Shown: positions 1 through 10,099 of the stretch, one piece after another
Layout of the letters: each line of letters opens with the position of its first letter
How positions within the stretch are numbered: the stretch's first letter is position 1
Assembly: GCA_034667245.1 (NCBI GenBank)
Contig: JAXDKI010000032.1
Location: forward strand, 1 to 36,873
Direction: 5' to 3'
From: DATBFX01 sp034667245
GTDB lineage: Bacteria; Chloroflexota; Chloroflexia; Thermomicrobiales; UBA6265
DNA: 36,873 nucleotides
Made by a program: the position numbers and the translations under genes
Notes under the pieces: generated by a model
Database searches by the model: none
Told to the model about the DNA's origin: nothing
Seen by the model: only the letters and a program-made list of their open reading frames with translations

Positions 1-546
1 CCCCTCAGCCGAACGCGCGGACGCCGGGTTGTCGATTCGAACGGCATCGAGATCGGGGAAGTCGAAGAGATCTTCGCCGCCCCGCACACCGGCCGGGTGC
101 GTTTTCTCCGCGTCGCGACCGGTGGCATCCTCGGAATCGGCAAGGCCTTCACCCTGATCCCCGCCGAAGCGGTCGTCGAGTTCGACGACGAGCGGATCCT
201 GATCGACCTCGATCCCGATCGCCTGCTCGGCTCACCGTCGTACCTCGAACTGGGCCGGCCCCGATGGGACATCCCGCCGGAAACGCCCGTTCTCGCTGTC
301 GACGGCGAGAAGGTCGGCGAGGTCGTCGAGGTGCATCCGGGATTCCTCTTTGTCGAGAAGGGCGTCTACTTCCCCCACGACCTCTACATCCCGAACGACG
401 CCATCGCGCTCTACGACGGCCACGAGGTCACCCTCAAGCTGAAGAGAAATGAGATCTCTCGTCAAGGTTGGGATGAGGCTCCGCCCACCCTGGTGCGCAT
501 CGGTTCCGGCTCCGACCGCGCCCTGTCCGCGGATGAACGACGATGA
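1..546 (+). CDS. PRC-barrel / DUF2171 protein, 5' end outside window
   Basis: The frame is open from base 1, and no convincing start lies inside the window; the GTG at 97 falls within the first conserved domain, so the gene probably begins upstream. The visible N-terminal half (V-D-S-N-G-x-E-I-G-E-V and L-R-V-A-T-G-G) reads as a PRC-barrel, a small beta-barrel found in ribosome maturation and photosynthetic reaction-centre proteins. The C-terminal half (DGEKVGEV, V-E-K-G-x-x-F-P-x-D-L-Y-I-P) matches the DUF2171 pattern. No enzymatic residues are apparent. The stop overlaps the start of the universal stress gene by four bases (ATGA), so it is translationally coupled to it. Such proteins are common in stress clusters of Chloroflexota and Actinobacteria, but their biochemical role is unknown. 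Domain calls are from motif reading. Confidence 0.8.
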   Translation, partial: PLSRTRGRRVVDSNGIEIGEVEEIFAAPHTGRVRFLRVATGGILGIGKAFTLIPAEAVVEFDDERILIDLDPDRLLGSPSYLELGRPRWDIPPETPVLAVDGEKVGEVVEVHPGFLFVEKGVYFPHDLYIPNDAIALYDGHEVTLKLKRNEISRQGWDEAPPTLVRIGSGSDRALSADERR

Positions 547-1469
547 GTTTGACCGACGACCGGGAGCCCGCCCTGCCACAACAGCCGATCCTCGTTCCCC
601 TGGACGGGTCGGAGCTCGCCGAGCGGGCGCTGCCGTACGCCGCGCTCATCCCGAACCGCTCCATCCGACTGCTCGCCTGCACCCCGATTGAGCTGACAGC
701 GGCCCTCAAGCGCTGGGCACTCGGCGAGGTGCCGCCCGACGGTGGTGACTGGCTGGTCTCTTCCCCCGAGGACTACCTCGACCTCGTCGGCCTCCCATTG
801 CGGCAGCAGGGGCGCGAGGTCGAGGTGGTCGTCACGCAGGGCAAACCGGGCCCGTGCATCGTCCGTGCGGCCACGGACGCCGAGTTGGTCGTGATGACGA
901 CGCGGGGGCAGGGGTTGACTCGACTCCTCGTCGGCCGCACCGCCGATTACGTCGTCCGCCACGCTCCCGTCCCGGTACTGCTGGTCCGGGACGAGCATCC
1001 GGTGGCGGCCGCCGCGGTGCTCCGCCTCGTCGTCCCGCTCGATGGCTCGAATTACGCGACGGAGGCGCTTCCCCTGGCCGCGGTTATGCGGCACGGACTC
1101 GGAGCCGCGCTCCATCTCGTGCGCGTCGTCGACCCCGGCACCTCCCTCGCCACGGTCGAGGAGGCCGAGCGCGAAGCGGCGTTCTACCTGGAGCGGCAAC
1201 TGGCCCGGTTGGACGACCGAGTCGGCAGCATCACCTTCGAGGTGCGCATCGGCCGACCGGAAGAACGCCTCCTGGAGGCGATGCGACCGGGCGACCTGGT
1301 CGTGATGGCGACCAGAGGGTTCGGCGAATTGGGACGGCGACTGATGGGCAGCGTTGCGACCTCCATCGCCGAGCACGCCCCGGTTCCGGTCGTTCTCGTC
1401 CGGGCCGCGCCCGGCGAGATGTCGAAGGCGCTCGCGAGGGTCGCGGGGCGAGCACATCGAGCAGATTGA
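543..1469 (+). CDS. Tandem universal stress protein (two UspA domains)
   Basis: This 308-aa cytoplasmic protein has two UspA domains, at about residues 15-145 and 155-300. Each begins with the typical V-P-L-D-G-S strand-loop and ends with H-A-P-V-P-V-(L/V)-L-V. In the second domain the nucleotide loop A-T-R-G-x9-G-S is nearly canonical, so it may bind ATP. In the first the equivalent is T-T-R-G-x8-G-R, without the usual Ser/Thr, which suggests a degenerate site. Usp proteins bind ATP or AMP and accumulate under starvation, oxidative or heat stress; a specific partner cannot be read from sequence. The start overlaps the preceding PRC gene by four bases, and grpE follows after 25 bases, so it sits at the head of the chaperone operon. 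Confidence 0.93.
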   Translation: MSLTDDREPALPQQPILVPLDGSELAERALPYAALIPNRSIRLLACTPIELTAALKRWALGEVPPDGGDWLVSSPEDYLDLVGLPLRQQGREVEVVVTQGKPGPCIVRAATDAELVVMTTRGQGLTRLLVGRTADYVVRHAPVPVLLVRDEHPVAAAAVLRLVVPLDGSNYATEALPLAAVMRHGLGAALHLVRVVDPGTSLATVEEAEREAAFYLERQLARLDDRVGSITFEVRIGRPEERLLEAMRPGDLVVMATRGFGELGRRLMGSVATSIAEHAPVPVVLVRAAPGEMSKALARVAGRAHRAD

Positions 1470-1494
1470 TGGACATAACGGAAGGAGGGCGGCG

Positions 1495-2070
1495 ATGACC
1501 GACGTCGCGGAACAGGATCAACAGCGGCAACCTCCGATGGGGAACGCGGGGGAGGAGCAGGACCTCCTCGGGCTGCTGCAACGCGAGCGGGCGGACTTCC
1601 TGAACTACCGGCGCCGCGCCGCCCAGGAGCGCGGCGACGAGCGAGATCGCGCCCGCCTGGAGACGCTGAACGCACTCCTGCCTTTGCTCGACGATCTGGA
1701 CCTGGCCCTGACGCAGGCACCTCCCGACCTCGCAGAGCATCCCTGGACGCGGGGCCTGCTTCTCAGCCGTCGACGGCTGCTCGACTTCCTCGCCAGAGTC
1801 GGTCTCGAACCGTTCGGTGCCCCGGGGGAGCTCTTCGACCCGGCCCTGCACGAGGCCGTTTTCTACGAGCAGCGTCCGGAGTTCGCCGTCCGCCGCGTCG
1901 AGACCGTGCTCCGCCCCGGCTACCGGATGGGCGGGCGCGTCGTGCGACCGGCCCAGGTCGGCGTCGTCGGACCGGTCGAGGACGAAACACCGGAAGCAGC
2001 GGCGATGGCCGGCGGTGATGGCCCCGTGGCGACCGGTAACGACGAGTCGGACGCGAACGACAGGAGGTAG
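1495..2070 (+). CDS. grpE: Nucleotide exchange factor GrpE
   Basis: GrpE releases ADP from DnaK and so resets the chaperone cycle. The 191-aa protein has an acidic/Gln-rich disordered N-terminus (residues 1-25), a charged helical region with R-x-D-F-L-N-Y-R-R-R, and the beta-domain signature L-R-P-G-Y-R-M-G-G-R-V-V-R-P-A-Q-V-G-V at about residues 140-160. The ATG at 1495 is chosen because GGAAGGAGG lies just upstream; the frame stays open back to 1354, but that would overlap the stress protein by 116 bases. The C-terminus is extended by about 30 acidic, low-complexity residues. The dnaK start follows three bases after the stop, so GrpE and DnaK are made from one message. Confidence 0.95.
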   Translation: MTDVAEQDQQRQPPMGNAGEEQDLLGLLQRERADFLNYRRRAAQERGDERDRARLETLNALLPLLDDLDLALTQAPPDLAEHPWTRGLLLSRRRLLDFLARVGLEPFGAPGELFDPALHEAVFYEQRPEFAVRRVETVLRPGYRMGGRVVRPAQVGVVGPVEDETPEAAAMAGGDGPVATGNDESDANDRR

Positions 2071-2073
2071 ACG

Positions 2074-3960
<1,887 letters not shown>

Positions 3961-3985
3961 GACCTAGATCTAAAGGAGGGCAGCG

Positions 3986-4231
3986 ATGGATCAACAGCAA
4001 GCAGATCAACTCCGTCTGACCGACGTTCAGCGGCCTCCCATCATGGAGGATCTGACGAAGACCCAGATGTTCGAGATCCAGTCCCAGTTCGATGAGGGAG
4101 ACCGCGAAGGCTTCAACTGGCGGGCCGAGAGCTTCGGCTGGACCCGCGAGCAGGCCGACGAAGTCTGGGCCTGGTTCGAGCAAGGCCACCGCGCCGTCGA
4201 AATGCTCGCCGCCGAGGCGGCAACTCCGTAG
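3986..4231 (+). CDS. Uncharacterised 81-aa acidic protein between dnaK and dnaJ
   Basis: I do not recognise this family. The start is supported by a strong AAAGGAGGG eight to nine bases upstream of the ATG, 25 bases after dnaK. The protein is acidic, with no membrane segment and no signal peptide. Its middle and C-terminal part is rich in aromatic residues and looks like a short helical unit (F-D-E-G-D-R-E-G-F-N-W-R, then F-G-W-T-R-E-Q-A-D-E-V-W-A-W-F-E). The position between DnaK and DnaJ suggests a small co-chaperone, client adaptor or regulator; this is inference from context only. The TAG stop is the first part of a CGTAGGGGCGCG repeat half-element, so the present C-terminus may have been set by repeat insertion. 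Confidence 0.85.
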   Translation: MDQQQADQLRLTDVQRPPIMEDLTKTQMFEIQSQFDEGDREGFNWRAESFGWTREQADEVWAWFEQGHRAVEMLAAEAATP

Positions 4232-4277
4232 GGGCGCGCATTTGTCGTAGGGGAGGGACCTGTGCCCTCCCCTACGA
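4226..4277. repeat. GTAGGGG palindrome A (half copy plus perfect 13-bp hairpin)
   Basis: A left half-element CCGTAGGGGCGCG (4226-4238) overlaps the stop codon of the 81-aa gene. It is followed by a perfect inverted repeat, left arm TCGTAGGGGAGGG (4245-4257) and right arm CCCTCCCCTACGA (4265-4277), with the loop ACCTGTG. There is no T-run after it, so it is not a classical intrinsic terminator. It lies between dnaK/81-aa and dnaJ and could act in RNA processing or partial attenuation (inference). It belongs to the same family as copies B-F. Confidence 0.85.
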
Positions 4278-4334
4278 AGATGGGACATCCGTTCAGGTAC
4301 GTTGTGCGTCGGCGAAGGATCGTAGGCAGGAGCG

Positions 4335-5387
4335 ATGGAGTACCAGGACTACTACGCCATCCTCGGGGTTCCCCGGGACGCTTCCGAAAAGGAGATCCGC
4401 TCCGCGTATCGGAAGCTGGCCCGGCAATACCATCCCGACTTGAATCCCGGCGACAAGCAAGCCGAGGAGCGCTTCAAGCAGGTCGCCGAGGCGTACGAGG
4501 TCCTCTCCGATCCCGAGAAACGCCGCCAGTACGACGAGCTTGGCCCGCGCTGGCGCGAATACGAGCAGTGGGAAGCGGCCCAACGCGCCGCCGGGCGAGC
4601 CCCCGACTTCCAGGACTTCGCCCGTGGTTACGGACCGGCCGGCGCCCGCTACGAATACCGGACGGTCAGCGAGGAAGACCTCGAAGACCTCTTCGGCGAC
4701 CGCCAACCCTTCTCCGATTTCTTCGACTCGATGTTCGGTGGAGGGATGGGCGGCATCGGCGGGGCGCGCGGGCGAGCGGCGCCCCGTCCGCGCGCCGGCG
4801 GTGACCTCGAGTACCCGATCGAGCTCACGCTGGCCGAGGCCTATCGCGGCGCCACGCGGCAGTTTACGTTGCGAACGCCCGATGGGCAGGAGCGGCGGAT
4901 CGAGGCGACCATCCCCGCCGGAGTCGACGACGGGTCGCGGATTCGCCTGGCCGGACAGGGCAACCCAGGTCGGGCGGGCGGTCCTGCCGGCGACCTCTAT
5001 CTGGTCGTCACGGTCCGTCCCGATCCTCGCTTCGAGCGCGAAGGCGACGATCTCCGCACAAGGATCTCCGTCCCGCTCTCGACCGCCCTGCTCGGCGGCA
5101 CGGCCCGGGTTCCGACACCCGACGGCAGGGCGCTGGAGCTCCGGATCCCCGCCGGCACACAGGACGGACGAGTCTTCCGCCTACGTGGTCAAGGCATGCC
5201 CCGGTTGGGCAACGCGAACCAGCGCGGCGATCTCTACGCCGAGGTCCACGTTCGCCTGCCGGAGCGGTTGACCGATCGCCAGCGCGAGCTGATCGAGGAA
5301 TTCGCCCGCCTCGAAACCGGCGACGGCGCGGACACGGATGGGGCGAGATCAGTCGGCGACCGGGTCCGCGACATCTATGGATCGTAG
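4335..5387 (+). CDS. B-type DnaJ / CbpA-like co-chaperone
   Basis: DnaJ proteins stimulate DnaK ATPase and deliver substrates. The 350-aa protein has a J-domain (residues 1-70, H-P-D at 33-35), a Gly/Phe-rich linker (about 125-155) and the two C-terminal beta-barrel domains of DnaJ_C (about 158-330, with G-G-D-L-E-Y-P-I-E-L-T-L-A-E-A at the start). The Cys-rich zinc-finger repeats of type A DnaJ are absent, so it is CbpA-like (type B). The start at 4335 has AGGCAGGAG just upstream. The gene for a MerR-like protein of the HspR/CbpM kind follows 20 bases later, which fits the known pairing of CbpA with its modulator CbpM and of DnaJ with HspR. Confidence 0.94.
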   Translation: MEYQDYYAILGVPRDASEKEIRSAYRKLARQYHPDLNPGDKQAEERFKQVAEAYEVLSDPEKRRQYDELGPRWREYEQWEAAQRAAGRAPDFQDFARGYGPAGARYEYRTVSEEDLEDLFGDRQPFSDFFDSMFGGGMGGIGGARGRAAPRPRAGGDLEYPIELTLAEAYRGATRQFTLRTPDGQERRIEATIPAGVDDGSRIRLAGQGNPGRAGGPAGDLYLVVTVRPDPRFEREGDDLRTRISVPLSTALLGGTARVPTPDGRALELRIPAGTQDGRVFRLRGQGMPRLGNANQRGDLYAEVHVRLPERLTDRQRELIEEFARLETGDGADTDGARSVGDRVRDIYGS

Positions 5388-5407
5388 AGCACACGAGGTT
5401 GGAGACG

Positions 5408-5767
5408 ATGGACAGCGGAACCGAGCGTCCGGGAAGCGCGAACTATTACCGCCTGACGGCGGCGGCGCAACTGGTCGGGATGCCGCCGTCGCGCGTTCGG
5501 CGCTATCTCAAAGTTGGTCTCGTCCGTGCCGAGGCGGACGAGCGAGGGGCGCCGGTCCTCGGCGCTGCGGAACTGGCGCGTCTCCGCAGGATTCGCCGCC
5601 TGACGAACGACCTCGGTCTGAACATGCCCGGCGTCGAGGTCGTCCTCCGCCTCCTTGATGAGATTGACACCCTTCGGGCCGGTATTGACCGTTCTCGCCC
5701 GCCGCAAGAGAGCTCCGTGTTTGGACTGCTCGGCTCCGGGGATACAAACCGACGAGGCCAGCGATGA
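5408..5767 (+). CDS. MerR-like regulator, HspR/CbpM type
   Basis: The 119-aa protein has a MerR-type winged helix (about residues 10-60: Y-Y-R-L-T-A-A-A-Q-L-V-G-M-P-P-S-R-V-R-R-Y, then L-A-R-L-R-R-I) and a short helix typical of HspR and CbpM (L-T-N-D-L-G-L-N-M-P-G-V-E-V-V-L-R-L-L). HspR represses dnaK and clpB through inverted repeats in actinomycetes, while CbpM binds the CbpA J-domain; sequence alone does not decide which applies here. I chose the ATG at 5408 because TTGGAG is five bases upstream; a TTG at 5399 is possible. The gene ends in an ATGA overlap with the next gene. No HAIR consensus site is visible in the window. Confidence 0.85.
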   Translation: MDSGTERPGSANYYRLTAAAQLVGMPPSRVRRYLKVGLVRAEADERGAPVLGAAELARLRRIRRLTNDLGLNMPGVEVVLRLLDEIDTLRAGIDRSRPPQESSVFGLLGSGDTNRRGQR

Positions 5768-7326
5768 CAGCCCCGACCGTGCCACTCGGACAGACAAGAT
5801 TGACCGTGATCCCCCGCGCCAGCTTGCCCACTCCGCGCTTCGAAGTCCGCCCCGGTGCCTTCGTGGTCGGTCCCGACGGGACGCATGGCCGGGTCAGGTA
5901 CGTCGTCGTCAGCCCGGGCAGCGGCGAGGTGCAGGTCCTCGTTGTCCGCACCGGGACCCTGCGACACCGCGACGTCGTCGTCCCGGTCGAAGCAGTCAAC
6001 GAAGCGGACGAGGAGATCGTCCGCGTTCGTCTCACGGGCGCCCAGTTCGAACGGCTGCCCACCTACCGGGAGGAGGAGTTCGTCAAGGCACCATCCGGCT
6101 GGCGAACACCGACCGGTCGCAAGCAGACCGGCGCCCTCTTCCGCCTGCCTTTGCCGAACGCGGCACGCGGACTCCAGCCGGGCCAGCACGGACAGACCGA
6201 TGCGGCACTTGGTGGGCGACCGCTCGCGGCGGGGCAGACGGTGATTTGCCGTGATGGCGAGGTGGGGCGGCTCGACCTCGTGCTCCTCGACCCCGCCACC
6301 CAACGTGCCACGCACTTCGTCGTCCGCCGCGGCGTGCTTCTTCACCGCGACACCGTCGTCCCCGTCGATTGGGTTCGCGAGATCAACCGCGACCGGGTTC
6401 TGCTCGACGTCGATCGGGAACAACTCGAACGACTCCCAGAGTACCGACCGGACGACGAGATCACCGCCGACGTCGCCGACGTCCTTTGGAACGGCAAGAG
6501 TCTCAACCCGGACGACGTGGAGCACGTCACGATTCGCACCAGCGACGGCGTCGTCGAGCTGCGCGGGATCACGACGACCGAGGAGGCGAGAGCGGTGATC
6601 GAGTCGGTGGTCCGCCGGGTGCCGGGAGTCGTCGACGTGCGCAACCGTCTCCAGTCCCTGGAGGCGCTGGCGGCCGTGGCGGTACGGCACCCCGGCGATA
6701 CACCGGCGGGAGCGAATGCCTCCTCAGCCGGGCAGGAGGAAGCGACGATGGTTCAAGAGCCGAATTCGGAATGGGTCGTGCGCGCCCTGCGGCCTGATCC
6801 CTATCAGCAGGTCATTGACCCAGTCTCCGGTATTGGCTACGGCTACGGCTGGCTGCACGACCTACTCAATCGGGCAACGGGCCTCGATGTCGACCGACCA
6901 CAAGCGGAGGAGATTGCCCGCAGCGCCGAGAAGAAGCTCACCGACCTCTTCGACGTGGCGATCGATACCGCCGCGGCGAACGGCCGAGGTCTGATCCTCC
7001 GCCACGATCTCCCACTCACCAAAGGCATGCGCCGCTCGCTCGAAGACGCGGCCGAGCTGACGAAGGACGACGAGTTCGACGCCGAGACGATCCTCGTCTT
7101 CCTCACGCACAGCGGTTTCCGGGCCCGGGTCGACGAGATGGTGCGGGCCGATTTGCCGCGCCTGATGGCCGCCCTCCTCATCCTGGGAGGGCGTGTCATC
7201 TCCGTACTCGAACCCGCCAGCATGCCACCGCTCGAACGCTGGGAACTCCTGACCCGGCGTGAGCCCGACCGACCGACCCCCTGGGAACTCGACCGCGCCA
7301 GCCGCGTACTCGATCTGACGCTGTGA
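5764..7326 (+). CDS. PRC-PRC-BON-DUF1931 (histone-fold) fusion protein
   Basis: The 520-aa protein is a string of four modules. Residues about 18-105 and 160-240 are two PRC-barrel-like domains, each ending in E-R-L-P-x-Y. Residues about 235-305 form a BON domain (V-T-I-R-T-S-D-G-V-V-E-L-R-G, then V-P-G-V-V-D-V-R-N-R-L). Residues about 330-520 match DUF1931, a bacterial family with a histone-like fold (G-L-D-V-D-R, then L-R-H-D-L-P-L-T-K-G-M, then the terminal W-E-L-D-R-A-S-R-V-L-D-L). BON domains usually bind membranes or ligands. The start overlaps the regulator stop (ATGA). A strong internal ribosome binding site and ATG at the DUF1931 boundary suggest two products. The combination is unusual; its function is unknown. 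Confidence 0.85.
   Translation: MTAPTVPLGQTRLTVIPRASLPTPRFEVRPGAFVVGPDGTHGRVRYVVVSPGSGEVQVLVVRTGTLRHRDVVVPVEAVNEADEEIVRVRLTGAQFERLPTYREEEFVKAPSGWRTPTGRKQTGALFRLPLPNAARGLQPGQHGQTDAALGGRPLAAGQTVICRDGEVGRLDLVLLDPATQRATHFVVRRGVLLHRDTVVPVDWVREINRDRVLLDVDREQLERLPEYRPDDEITADVADVLWNGKSLNPDDVEHVTIRTSDGVVELRGITTTEEARAVIESVVRRVPGVVDVRNRLQSLEALAAVAVRHPGDTPAGANASSAGQEEATMVQEPNSEWVVRALRPDPYQQVIDPVSGIGYGYGWLHDLLNRATGLDVDRPQAEEIARSAEKKLTDLFDVAIDTAAANGRGLILRHDLPLTKGMRRSLEDAAELTKDDEFDAETILVFLTHSGFRARVDEMVRADLPRLMAALLILGGRVISVLEPASMPPLERWELLTRREPDRPTPWELDRASRVLDLTL
6734..6750 (+). promoter_or_regulatory. Internal Shine-Dalgarno and ATG for a DUF1931-only product
   Basis: AGGAGG at 6734-6739 lies eight bases before an in-frame ATG (6748-6750, residue 329 of the fusion protein), exactly where the BON region ends and the DUF1931 domain begins. 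The spacing and the GGAG...CGATG pattern match those of other genes in the island. Translation from here would give a 192-aa stand-alone DUF1931 protein. Either the two parts were once separate genes fused by loss of a stop codon, or both products are made. Confidence 0.6.
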
Positions 7327-7350
7327 AGGGGGATTGGCATGGGCTGTTCG

Positions 7351-7383
7351 GTGTAGGGAAGGACCCTTTGCCCTTCCCTACAC
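7351..7383. repeat. GTAGGG palindrome B (perfect 12-bp hairpin)
   Basis: Left arm GTGTAGGGAAGG (7351-7362) and right arm CCTTCCCTACAC (7372-7383) are perfect inverted repeats around the loop ACCCTTTGC. The arm change GGGG to GGGA is matched by a compensating change on the other side, which suggests that the hairpin is kept by selection or was copied as a unit. It fills the gap between the DUF1931 fusion gene and clpB and has no T-run after it. Confidence 0.85.
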
Positions 7384-7449
7384 CAGTCCACCGAGCGCTG
7401 CAGGGGTGAAAACCCCATCAGCACCACGACAAGTCCCAGGGAGGAGACG

Positions 7450-10050
7450 ATGGACCCGAACAAACTGACTGAAAAGGCCCAAGAGGCACTCGTTGCCGCC
7501 CAGCGGCTGGCGGAGGAGCGGCACAACACCCAATTGGAGCCGGAGCACCTGCTCTACACGCTCGTCACTCAGGAAGGCGGCGTGGTGCCGGCACTTCTGG
7601 CGCGGCTGGGCATCCAACCCCAGGCGATCATCCAGCGACTGGAGCCAGCCCTCCAGGGGCTGGCCCGGACCGAGACTGCGGCCCAGGTTCAGGTCTCGCC
7701 CCGATTCCGCCGTCTCCTCGAAGCCGCGTCGAACGAGGCCGCACAACTCAAGGACGATTACGTCTCGACCGAGCACTACTTGCTTGCGCTCGCAGACGAT
7801 CGCGGCGCGGCCGGTCAGGTGCTCCAAGCTGCCGGCGTCACCCGTGACAGGGTCTTCCAGGCCCTGCAGCAGGTGCGCGGGGGCCAGCGCGTGACGAGCG
7901 CGACACCCGAGGCAACCTACGAGGCGCTCAAGAAGTACGGTCGTGATATGACCGAGCTGGCCGAGAAGGGCAAGCTCGATCCGGTCATCGGCCGCGACGA
8001 GGAGATCCGTCGCGTCATCCAGGTCCTCTCCCGCCGAACCAAGAACAACCCGGTCCTGATCGGCGAGCCCGGCGTCGGCAAGACGGCGATCGTGGAGGGG
8101 CTCGCCCTTCGGATCATCCGCGGCGACGTGCCGGAAGACCTGAAAAACAAGCGCCTCATCCAACTCGACATGGGTGCGCTCGTCGCTGGCGCGAAGTACC
8201 GGGGCGAGTTCGAGGAGCGTCTGACGGCGGTCTTGAAGGAAGTCGAAGAAGCCGAGGGCGGGATCATCCTCTTCATCGACGAGCTCCACACCGTCGTCGG
8301 CGCGGGTGCCGCCGAAGGGTCGATGGATGCCGCGAACCTTCTCAAGCCGATGCTCGCTCGCGGCGAGCTGCGGCTGATCGGCGCCACGACACTGACGGAG
8401 TACCGCAAGCACATCGAGAAAGACGCCGCGCTGGAGCGACGCTTCCAGCCGGTCTATGTCGAAGAACCGAGTGTCGAAGACACGATTTCGATCCTGCGTG
8501 GTCTCCGTGAGCGCTATGAGCAACACCACAAGGTCCGGATCAAGGACTCGGCACTGGTGGCGGCGGCGGTGTTGTCCCATCGGTACATCTCCGACCGCTT
8601 CCTCCCGGACAAAGCGATCGACCTGATCGACGAAGCGGCGGCGCGCCTCCGCATGGAAGCGACCAGTATGCCCGTGGAGCTCGACGAGGTTCGCCGCCGG
8701 ATCATGCAGCTGGAGATCGAACGGGAGGCGTTGCGCAAGGAGCGTGACGCGGCATCCCAGGAGCGGCTGCAGCGGATCGAACACGAGCTAGCTGATCTCA
8801 AGGAGCAAGCGGCCGCGCTCGAAGCCCGCTGGCAGGCTGAGCTAGAGGAGCTCAACCGGCTCGGCCAACTGAGGGAGCGCCTCGACGCCGCCCGGAATGA
8901 GATGGAGCTCGCCGCCCGCCAGGCCGACTGGGAGCGGGCGGCTCGCCTCCGCTACGAAATCAGCGAGCTGGAGCGGCAGCTGGCCGAGGCCGAGCAGGAG
9001 GAGCAACAGCGTCAGGATGGGCAGCGACTCGTTAAGGAAGAGGTGGACGAGGAGGACATCGCCGATATCGTCAGCCGCTGGACCGGCGTGCCGGTGAGCC
9101 GGTTGATGACCGGTGAGGTCGAGAAGCTAATCCAGATGGAGGACCGCCTGCGCGAGCGCGTCGTCGGTCAAGACGAGGCGATCGCGGCCGTCGCGAATAC
9201 GGTCCGTGCCGCCCGCGCCGGGCTTCAGGACCCGAACCGGCCGCTCGGCTCGTTCCTTTTCCTCGGCCCCACGGGTGTCGGCAAAACGGAGACGGCCCGT
9301 GCCCTGGCCGAGTTCCTCTTCGACTCTGAGGAGGCGATGGTCCGCATCGACATGAGCGAATACCAGGAGCGGCACACCGTCTCCCGCCTGATCGGCGCCC
9401 CTCCCGGTTACGTCGGCTATGAAGAGGCCGGCCAGTTGACCGAGTCGGTCCGGCGCCGGCCCTACTCGGTGGTCCTCTTCGACGAGGTCGAGAAGGCACA
9501 CCCCGAGGTTCTCAACATCCTGCTCCAGGTCCTCGACGATGGCCGCCTCACCGACGCCCAGGGCCGCACCGTCGACTTCCGCAACACGATCATCATCATG
9601 ACCAGCAACCTGGGCAGCATCTGGATCACCGAGCGCGACCTCGACTGGGACGAAATCCAGGCGCGGGTGATGGACGCCGTCCGCGGCCACTTCCGGCCCG
9701 AACTCATCAACCGCATCGACGAGATCGTGATCTTCCGGCCGCTCGGGATGGAGCAGATCGAGCGGATCGTCGAGATCCAACTTGGCGGTCTGCGCGCCCG
9801 CCTCGCCGAGCGCCACATGGAATTGGAACTGACGGAAGCCGCGAAGGAGTACCTCGCTCGCGAGGGATTCGACCCGATCTACGGGGCGCGCCCACTCCGC
9901 CGCGCGATCCAGCGCGAGATCATCCAACCACTGGCCATGCGCCTGCTGCGAGGCGACTTCCACGACGGCGACACCGTCGTCGTCGACGCCCGCAATGGGC
10001 AGCTGATGTTCGAGCGGCGCGAGGCACCCGTAGCCGCTGCCGCCGACTGA
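7450..10050 (+). CDS. clpB: ATP-dependent disaggregase ClpB (Hsp100)
   Basis: ClpB threads aggregated proteins through its hexamer together with DnaK. The 866-aa protein has the N-domain (residues 1-145), a first AAA+ module with Walker A G-E-P-G-V-G-K-T at 205-212 and Walker B I-L-F-I-D-E-L-H, a complete coiled-coil middle domain (about 405-525, rich in Glu, Arg and Leu heptads), and a second AAA+ module with Walker A G-P-T-G-V-G-K-T at 606-613. The long middle domain and lack of a ClpP-loop pattern favour ClpB over ClpC or ClpA. GAGGAGACG precedes the ATG. Palindrome B lies immediately upstream, and htrA follows after 49 bases, so it heads the third block of the island. Confidence 0.97.
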   Translation: MDPNKLTEKAQEALVAAQRLAEERHNTQLEPEHLLYTLVTQEGGVVPALLARLGIQPQAIIQRLEPALQGLARTETAAQVQVSPRFRRLLEAASNEAAQLKDDYVSTEHYLLALADDRGAAGQVLQAAGVTRDRVFQALQQVRGGQRVTSATPEATYEALKKYGRDMTELAEKGKLDPVIGRDEEIRRVIQVLSRRTKNNPVLIGEPGVGKTAIVEGLALRIIRGDVPEDLKNKRLIQLDMGALVAGAKYRGEFEERLTAVLKEVEEAEGGIILFIDELHTVVGAGAAEGSMDAANLLKPMLARGELRLIGATTLTEYRKHIEKDAALERRFQPVYVEEPSVEDTISILRGLRERYEQHHKVRIKDSALVAAAVLSHRYISDRFLPDKAIDLIDEAAARLRMEATSMPVELDEVRRRIMQLEIEREALRKERDAASQERLQRIEHELADLKEQAAALEARWQAELEELNRLGQLRERLDAARNEMELAARQADWERAARLRYEISELERQLAEAEQEEQQRQDGQRLVKEEVDEEDIADIVSRWTGVPVSRLMTGEVEKLIQMEDRLRERVVGQDEAIAAVANTVRAARAGLQDPNRPLGSFLFLGPTGVGKTETARALAEFLFDSEEAMVRIDMSEYQERHTVSRLIGAPPGYVGYEEAGQLTESVRRRPYSVVLFDEVEKAHPEVLNILLQVLDDGRLTDAQGRTVDFRNTIIIMTSNLGSIWITERDLDWDEIQARVMDAVRGHFRPELINRIDEIVIFRPLGMEQIERIVEIQLGGLRARLAERHMELELTEAAKEYLAREGFDPIYGARPLRRAIQREIIQPLAMRLLRGDFHDGDTVVVDARNGQLMFERREAPVAAAAD

Positions 10051-10099
10051 TCGCCGCCGGACTCTTTTCGATCGATCAGCGCATCAACAGGAGACGATC

